Assembly (NCBI GenBank): GCA_030152105.1
Contig: JASLIH010000110.1
Location: 1-8,972 of the forward strand
Reading direction: 5' to 3'
Length of the DNA stretch: 8,972 nucleotides
Source of the DNA: Actinomycetes bacterium
Lineage (GTDB): Bacteria; Actinomycetota; CALGFH01
The notes under the pieces: model-generated
What the model saw: the letters and a program-made list of their open reading frames with translations, nothing else
Database searches by the model: none
What the model was told of the DNA's origin: nothing
Translations under genes and position numbers: made by a program
Shown: one piece after another, positions 4,212-8,972 of the stretch
Layout of the letters: the number at the start of each line of letters is the position of its first letter
How positions within the stretch are numbered: the stretch's first letter is position 1

Positions 4212-7004
4212 CTACTCCGCCTGGGCGGTGGTCGGCTCGCTGGGCAGGACTCGGTCGAGCTGGCTGCGTGAGCTGATCGCGAGCTTGGTGAAGACCTTGC
4301 CCAGGTGGTACTGGACCGTGCGCGCGCTGATGAACAACCGGGCGCCGATCTCCGGATTGGACAGGCCGTTCTTGGCGAGCCGGGCGATCTGCAATTCCTG
4401 GGCGGTGAGCTCGCCGCGCGTCTGGACGGAGCGTTTGTGCACCGTCTCGCCGGTGGCCAGCAGCTCACGCCGGGCTCGCTCGGCGAACCCCTCCATGCCC
4501 ATCGAGCTGTACAGCTGATGCGCGATGCGCAGTTGCTCGCGGGCGTCCAGGCGACGATGGAGGCGGCGCAGCCATTCGCCGTAGAGCAGATGGGCGCGGG
4601 CGAGCGCCACACGGACGCGGGTGCGGCCGAGCCGCTCGATCGCCTCGAGGTAAAGGCGTTCGGCCGCCTCGCCCTCGCTCAACAACGCTCGCGAACGTGC
4701 CTCGACCCCAAGCGCCCAATCCGTGCCGGCGGCGCGGCTGATCTCCTGGAGCCGCTGGAGGGGGCCGGCGGCTCGCTCGGGGTGGCCACTCCGGACAGCG
4801 GCCTCGACGATCTCGGTCGGCACCCAGGTCGACACTCCCAGCTCGTGCGGGTCCTCGGCGGCCTGCTCGGCGGCGGCGAGGGCGTCCTCGTACCGGCCGA
4901 GACCGTTGAACAGCACCGCGCTGGCCCACTCGGTGGCGATCAGCCACAGCCCCTCCCCGCGGCGCTCCACCTCCTGCCGGCTGGCCTGGATCAGCGCGGA
5001 GGCCTCGGCTTCACGACCTCGCCAGGCGGCCAGCGCGATGGCACCCTGGGGCGCCAGCTGGCTACCGGTCGCCTCGGCGACCGCCTCCGCCTCCGCGACC
5101 AGCGACGCCGCTGCATCCAGATCGCCGACGAACAACTGCACGCCAAACCGTTCGATCAGGGCGATCGGGAGCAGGGAGAGTGCGCCCGCATGGCGGGCGA
5201 GCTGCACCTGGCGATCGGTGAGCTCGTCCCAACTCGCGTCGTCACCCAAGGCTCGGGCGATGCGGCAGGCGAGCCAGAGCCAGCGCAGCGTGTCCGCCTC
5301 GGACATGGGCTCGTCCCGGAAGGCGAGCAGCGCCCGCTTCAGCGTCGGCGCCGCGGCGGCGTAGCCACGGGTGGTCAGCACGGCAAGCCCGTCAAGGAGG
5401 AGATCGCAAGCCAGCGGGGACCGCCGAGAGGAGACTCCCCAATCCGCCGCCAGCACCGCCTCGGCGACCTCGCGCACACTACCGCCGCGAGCCAGGCGGC
5501 CGGCGAACAGCGCGGCGGAGAACGCGTCGAGGTAGGTCTCCCGCGCCAGCGCAGCGTCGAGCGACTCGAGCCGCTTGGCTGCCGCGAGCAGCAGCGGAGG
5601 AGCGTCACGGCCCCGGTTCACGGCGAACGTGACCTGGGCGCGCAGCAGCTCGGCACGGGCCCGCTGGAGCTCGTCGAGCGGCCCAGCCTCGGCCATGGCC
5701 AGCAGGCTCAGCGCCGTGTCGGGTGCGCCGGCCTGATGCTTGCTCTGCGCGGCGGCCAGCGTCCGCCGAGCCCGGCGCGTTGGCTCGGGCGTCAGCTCGG
5801 CGGCGAGCTGGAGGAAGGCGGCGGCCGCGGCCAGCCCGCCGCGGGCCTGGGCGCGGCCGGCCGAGCGCTCGAGCTCGGCAGCGACCTCCTCGTCGAGCCC
5901 CAATGTCGCGTGAGCGCGGTGCCAGGCGCGCCGATCAGGGTCGAGGTCGGGATCGGTCGCCTCGGCGAGTGCCTGGTGCACCCGATGGCGCGCCTCCGCC
6001 GGGGCCGAGCGGTAGACCGCCGAGCGGACCAACGGATGACGGAACCGGACCCGGCCGCCGAACTCGAACAGGCCCGCCGCGACCGCCGGGGTCGCGGCAT
6101 CGACCCGGATCCCGAGCCGCTCGGCCGCACGCCACAGCGTCACCGGATCGCCGACCGGCTCGGCCGCGGCGAGCACGAGCAGCAGCCGCGTGGCCGGCGG
6201 AAGCGGCGTCAACCGCCGCTGGAAGCTCTCCTCGATCCGCCCCGACAGCGGCGGCGCGTCGGGCAACCCAAACCCACCCGCCAGCTCCGCGGGCGTGAGC
6301 CCGTGCGGAAGCTCCAGCAACGCGAGTGGATTGCCCCGCGTCTCGGCCACGATCCGGTCGCGCACCCGGTCGTCCAACGGGCCGGTGATCACCGACGCAA
6401 GCAGCGCCCGCGCATCAGGGTCGGCCAGCCCATCGACCAGGAGTTCCGGTAGGCCCATCAGATCCTGTTCGTCGCCTGACTCGCGTACCGCGAAGACCAC
6501 GGCGATCGACTCCGCCACCAGACGGCGGGTCACGAAGCCAAGCACCTGCGCCGAGGCCCGGTCGAGCCACTGGGCATCGTCCACCAGGCACACCAGGGGG
6601 TACTCCTCGGCGACGTCGGACAGAAGGCTCAGGACAGCCAGGCCGACCAGGAAGCGATCCGGAGCGTCCCCCTCGCGCAGCCCGAACGCCACGCCGAGCG
6701 CCTCGCCTTGTGGACCCGGCAGACGCCCCAGACGATGCAGGACGGGTGCGCAGAGCTGATGCAGCCCGGCAAACGGGAGTTCCATCTCGGATTCGACCCC
6801 CGCCGCTCGCGCGATGCGACAGCCTGCCGCGCGTCCCTGCAGGTATTCCAACAGCGCGGTCTTGCCGATTCCCGCCTCGCCGCGCAGGACAAGTACCCGG
6901 CTCTGACCCGCCTGTACATCCTCCACCAGACGATCTAGAGCCGCGCGCTCCTCGTGCCGACCACCCAGCAGTGGCCCGCGAGTACCTCTCGACATCCTCA
7001 CCAC
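4212..7004 (-). CDS. LAL-type LuxR family transcriptional regulator with AAA/STAND ATPase domain
   Basis: A 930-residue protein, in the 850-1000 range of Large ATP-binding regulators of the LuxR family. The N-terminus holds a STAND-type ATPase: Walker A GEAGIGKTALL (residues 42-52) and Walker B PLVCLVDDAQWLD (136-148), followed by a sensor-like stretch at about 165-175. The middle, about 300-860, is a long Ala/Leu/Arg-rich helical region that looks like TPR-type repeats and would hold the signal-sensing part. The C-terminus (about 863-921) is a LuxR/NarL-type helix-turn-helix: LTAQELQIARLAKNGLSNPE, then ISARTVQYHLGKVFTKLAIS. Relatives (MalT, and pathway regulators such as PikD in polyketide clusters) are activators that need ATP and an inducer. 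No receiver domain is present, so phosphorelay control is unlikely. Starts are clustered: GTG 7004, GTG 7001 and ATG 6995, with no strong ribosome binding site to decide. The gene lies 160 bp downstream of the lactate permease on the same strand and may control it; that is inference. Confidence 0.94.
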   Translation of the reverse strand: MVRMSRGTRGPLLGGRHEERAALDRLVEDVQAGQSRVLVLRGEAGIGKTALLEYLQGRAAGCRIARAAGVESEMELPFAGLHQLCAPVLHRLGRLPGPQGEALGVAFGLREGDAPDRFLVGLAVLSLLSDVAEEYPLVCLVDDAQWLDRASAQVLGFVTRRLVAESIAVVFAVRESGDEQDLMGLPELLVDGLADPDARALLASVITGPLDDRVRDRIVAETRGNPLALLELPHGLTPAELAGGFGLPDAPPLSGRIEESFQRRLTPLPPATRLLLVLAAAEPVGDPVTLWRAAERLGIRVDAATPAVAAGLFEFGGRVRFRHPLVRSAVYRSAPAEARHRVHQALAEATDPDLDPDRRAWHRAHATLGLDEEVAAELERSAGRAQARGGLAAAAAFLQLAAELTPEPTRRARRTLAAAQSKHQAGAPDTALSLLAMAEAGPLDELQRARAELLRAQVTFAVNRGRDAPPLLLAAAKRLESLDAALARETYLDAFSAALFAGRLARGGSVREVAEAVLAADWGVSSRRSPLACDLLLDGLAVLTTRGYAAAAPTLKRALLAFRDEPMSEADTLRWLWLACRIARALGDDASWDELTDRQVQLARHAGALSLLPIALIERFGVQLFVGDLDAAASLVAEAEAVAEATGSQLAPQGAIALAAWRGREAEASALIQASRQEVERRGEGLWLIATEWASAVLFNGLGRYEDALAAAEQAAEDPHELGVSTWVPTEIVEAAVRSGHPERAAGPLQRLQEISRAAGTDWALGVEARSRALLSEGEAAERLYLEAIERLGRTRVRVALARAHLLYGEWLRRLHRRLDAREQLRIAHQLYSSMGMEGFAERARRELLATGETVHKRSVQTRGELTAQELQIARLAKNGLSNPEIGARLFISARTVQYHLGKVFTKLAISSRSQLDRVLPSEPTTAQAE

Positions 7005-7106
7005 CGAGGCAGCCGAGGTCCCCGCAGTGGATGAGGAGTTCGATCGACCACCTCTGCTCTGCTTCGGTCGCTGAGAGTCTGCCCGGTCGAGAACTCACGT
7101 CAAGGG

Positions 7107-7128
7107 CCAGGAGCCGGAGACTCCCTGG
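7107..7128 (-). terminator. Hairpin downstream of lactate permease gene, weak terminator candidate
   Basis: CCAGGAG (7107-7113) pairs with CTCCCTGG (7121-7128) with one bulged base and a 7-nt loop. It begins 36 nt past the permease stop codon on the minus strand, within the 160-bp gap before the LAL gene. No T-run follows. If real, it would lower read-through into the regulator gene. Confidence 0.3.
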
Positions 7129-7164
7129 TATCCGCCTAGGTCCGCGTGCAAGCGACCAGCGCAG

Positions 7165-8862
7165 CTACCCGGGGATCATCCAGGAGAGCAGGGTGGACTG
7201 CAGGAACACCAGCACGCCCATCAGGCAGCCGAGCGCGACCGCATGCCAGAAGCCGTACCGCAGGATCTCGCCCTCGTTGCCCTGCTGTCCGGTCGCGGCC
7301 CCGGCCACGACGATGCTCTGGGCATCGATCATCTTGGCCATCACTCCGCCGCTTGAGTTCGCGGCCGTGGTGAGGACCGGGCTCAGCCCCGCCTGCTGGG
7401 CCGTGATCTGCTGCAGGTTGCCGAACAGGGCATTGGACGAGGTATCGCTGCCGGTCAAGGCCACCCCGAGCCAGCCGAGCAGTGGCGAGAAGAAGGCGAA
7501 CAGCGCCCCGGTAGCTGCGAACGCCAGCCCCATGGAGGCGTCGAGCCCGGCAAAGCGGCTGGTATATGCGATGGCCAGCATGGCGGCGATGGTCAGCAGC
7601 GAGAACTTCACCCGGTTCAAGGTACCGAGGAGGATCCGACCCACCTCGCCTGGCCGCAGCCGCAGATACGCCGCGGCCGCAATTGCGGTAACCAGCAGTG
7701 CGGTCCCGGTCGCCGAAAGCGGATTCCAGGCGAACTCGGCGGCGGTTGGCGACGGCTTGGCAACCACCGGTGGGACCCTGACGACCTCCATGTCGAGGAA
7801 GGGAACGCTGACGCTGGCGCTGTAGATGTCGTTCAGGAAACCCTTGACCTGCGGCAGCCCCCAGAGGACGACGACTATGCCAAGCATCACCCACGGCACC
7901 CAGGCCCGTCGCCTGTCCCGCCGGGTGTGGGCGGGGACCGGCGCCGGGCTGCGGCGGGTGTCGGCGCCTGGGCCCGCCGACCGCTGCGCTGCCGTCGACG
8001 GGGCGTCATCGCGCTCGTGCTCGAAGCGCCAGATCGACCGCGGTTGCCAGAACCGGAGCAGAAGCAGCAAGGACCCGATCGAGACCAGCGAGGCCAGGAT
8101 GTCGACCAGCTCCGGCCCGAGGAAGTTGGAGACCAGGAACTGCATCACAGCGAAGGAGACGCCGACGGTGAGCGCGGCCGGCCAGACCTCGAAGGTTGCC
8201 TTGCGCCCGGCCAGCGTCCAGACCAGCCAGAAGGGCACGATCAGAGCGAAGAACGGCAGTTGGCGGCCGACCATGGCGCTCAGGGTGTCGACCGGCAGTC
8301 GGGTCACTCCGGCCAGGGTGATGACCGGGGTGCCGATGGCCCCGAACGCGACCGGGGCGGTGTTGCCGATCAGCGACAGCCCGGCCGCGGGCAACGGCCG
8401 GAAGCCGAGCCCGATCAGCATGGCCGCACAGATCGCGACCGGGGTGCCGAACCCGGCTGCGCCCTCCAGGAAGGAGCCGAAACAGAACGCGATCAACAGA
8501 ACCTGGATGCGCCGGTCGGACGCCATCCCGGCGATCGAGTCCTTTACCACCTCGAACTCGCCGGTCCTGACGGTGATGTCGTACACGAACATTGCCGTGA
8601 GCACGATCCAGCCGATCGGGAACAACCCGAACAGCGCCCCGTTTACCAGAGCCGCCGTCGCCATCGGTGCCGGCATCCCGTAGACCAGCAGCGCGACCAG
8701 CAAGGCGGTGGCCAACCCGGCCAGCGCTGCGTAGTGCGCCCTGACCCGCAACAGGCCGAGCAGCCCGAGCAGGACGATGACTGGCAGAGCCGCCACGAAG
8801 GCCGACAGGGCAAGGTTGTCGGCGACTGGTTCATATCGCTGATCCCAGACCGCAAGCATCAC
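7165..8862 (-). CDS. lctP: L-lactate permease (LctP/LldP family)
   Basis: About 565 residues from a GTG at 8862, matching the usual 530-570 of the lactate permease family (TC 2.A.14). These are polytopic inner-membrane carriers that import L-lactate, often D-lactate and glycolate too, with protons. More than ten hydrophobic segments are visible. Family motifs are clear: WDQRYEPVADNLALSAFVAA at the start, GSFLEGAAGFGTPVAI (about 129-144), ALTGSDTSSNALFGNLQ (about 469-485) and ANSSGGVMAKMIDAQSI (about 501-517). A polar loop of about 40 residues rich in Arg, Pro and Ala (about 278-320) separates the two halves, as is common in this family. The frame is open up to a TTG at 8907, but a ribosome binding site at 8872-8877 favours GTG 8862, or the ATG next to it at 8859. 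Family members often sit beside lactate dehydrogenase or lutABC genes; those, if present, would be outside the window. The LAL regulator follows on the same strand. Confidence 0.95.
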   Translation of the reverse strand: MMLAVWDQRYEPVADNLALSAFVAALPVIVLLGLLGLLRVRAHYAALAGLATALLVALLVYGMPAPMATAALVNGALFGLFPIGWIVLTAMFVYDITVRTGEFEVVKDSIAGMASDRRIQVLLIAFCFGSFLEGAAGFGTPVAICAAMLIGLGFRPLPAAGLSLIGNTAPVAFGAIGTPVITLAGVTRLPVDTLSAMVGRQLPFFALIVPFWLVWTLAGRKATFEVWPAALTVGVSFAVMQFLVSNFLGPELVDILASLVSIGSLLLLLRFWQPRSIWRFEHERDDAPSTAAQRSAGPGADTRRSPAPVPAHTRRDRRRAWVPWVMLGIVVVLWGLPQVKGFLNDIYSASVSVPFLDMEVVRVPPVVAKPSPTAAEFAWNPLSATGTALLVTAIAAAAYLRLRPGEVGRILLGTLNRVKFSLLTIAAMLAIAYTSRFAGLDASMGLAFAATGALFAFFSPLLGWLGVALTGSDTSSNALFGNLQQITAQQAGLSPVLTTAANSSGGVMAKMIDAQSIVVAGAATGQQGNEGEILRYGFWHAVALGCLMGVLVFLQSTLLSWMIPG

Positions 8863-8871
8863 GGCCGGCCG

Positions 8872-8877
8872 TCCTTT
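8872..8877 (-). promoter_or_regulatory. Ribosome binding site of lactate permease gene
   Basis: On the minus strand, AAAGGA stands 9 nt before GTG (8862-8860) and 12 nt before ATG (8859-8857). The spacing favours the GTG and argues against the TTG at 8907, which lies upstream of this site. Confidence 0.6.
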
Positions 8878-8880
8878 CGA

Positions 8881-8915
8881 GGGCTGCAGCAGCGTCCCGC
8901 AGCCCAATTGGCTGC
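8881..8915 (-). promoter_or_regulatory. Alternating inverted repeats in lactate permease leader; candidate operator or RNA switch
   Basis: Three related half-sites alternate in orientation on the plus strand: GGGCTGC (8881-8887), GCAGCCC (8899-8905) and GGCTGC (8910-8915). In the permease transcript the middle copy could pair with the copy before it (6 bp, 5-nt loop, around CAATT) or with the one after it (7 bp, 11-nt loop). The two hairpins exclude each other, and the second ends 3 nt before the ribosome binding site. As DNA, the 17-bp element at 8899-8915 looks like a dimer-type operator and contains the palindrome CCAATTGG (8904-8911). What binds it, if anything, is unknown. Confidence 0.45.
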
Positions 8916-8972
8916 GCGGCGGCTCGGGGATCCCAGCGGTTGGCCACGAGAGGTGGCACGCCGACGGGCACA

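Noticed and set aside
4305..6452. A 715-codon open frame on the plus strand, antisense to the LAL gene
   Set aside because: The translation is low-complexity (Arg, Gly, Gln, Pro rich) with no motifs, and it mirrors the codon bias of the real gene on the other strand. It is a high-GC shadow frame.
7040..7047. Palindrome TCGATCGA upstream of the LAL start
   Set aside because: Only 8 bp with no flanking symmetry and no second copy found, so it is too weak to call an operator.
6710..7825. A 371-codon plus-strand frame spanning the LAL 5' end and the permease 3' end
   Set aside because: It is antisense to two well-supported genes and its translation shows no family features.
1..8972. Search for CRISPR arrays, transposases, integrases, terminal inverted repeats and toxin-antitoxin pairs
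   Set aside because: No regularly spaced direct repeats, no DDE or recombinase motifs, and no paired small-gene module are visible. The tRNA-like element alone does not establish a mobile element.

Overview
The window is high-GC DNA, with G or C at most third codon positions. It carries gene families typical of soil Actinomycetota: a LAL-type LuxR regulator, a cytochrome-b561-like/sulfite-oxidase-like molybdoenzyme with an internal Tat motif, and a TMEM175-family channel. I read it as a chromosomal piece of an actinobacterium or close relative. Genus cannot be judged from this sequence, and I see no phage, plasmid, transposase or CRISPR hallmark.

Layout. The left part runs rightward. It holds the 3' part of a class I SAM-dependent methyltransferase (cut by the window edge), a degenerate tRNA-like sequence on the minus strand (about 713-783), a small VOC/glyoxalase-fold protein (923-1321), about 335 bp with one possible 48-aa ORF, and a TMEM175-family potassium-channel-like protein (1657-2364). 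The right part runs leftward. Read in its direction of transcription it holds an L-lactate permease (8862-7165), a 930-aa LAL regulator (7004-4212), about 720 bp without a confident gene, and a membrane-anchored molybdopterin oxidoreductase (3492-2476). The two halves converge at about 2365-2475, where a GC-rich hairpin sits between the two stop codons.

How the genes may work together. The only suggestive pairing is the lactate permease followed by the LAL regulator, on the same strand with a 160-bp gap. A regulator of carbon uptake beside a carboxylate transporter is plausible, but the sequence does not prove it. The permease leader (8863-8972) holds three alternating inverted half-sites that could form two mutually exclusive hairpins just before the ribosome binding site, or serve as a protein operator. 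The other genes look like independent units.

No clearly new multi-gene system is visible. The items most worth a second look are the permease leader, the degenerate tRNA-like element, the molybdoenzyme's probable dual Sec/Tat membrane insertion, and the 720-bp gap at 3493-4211.
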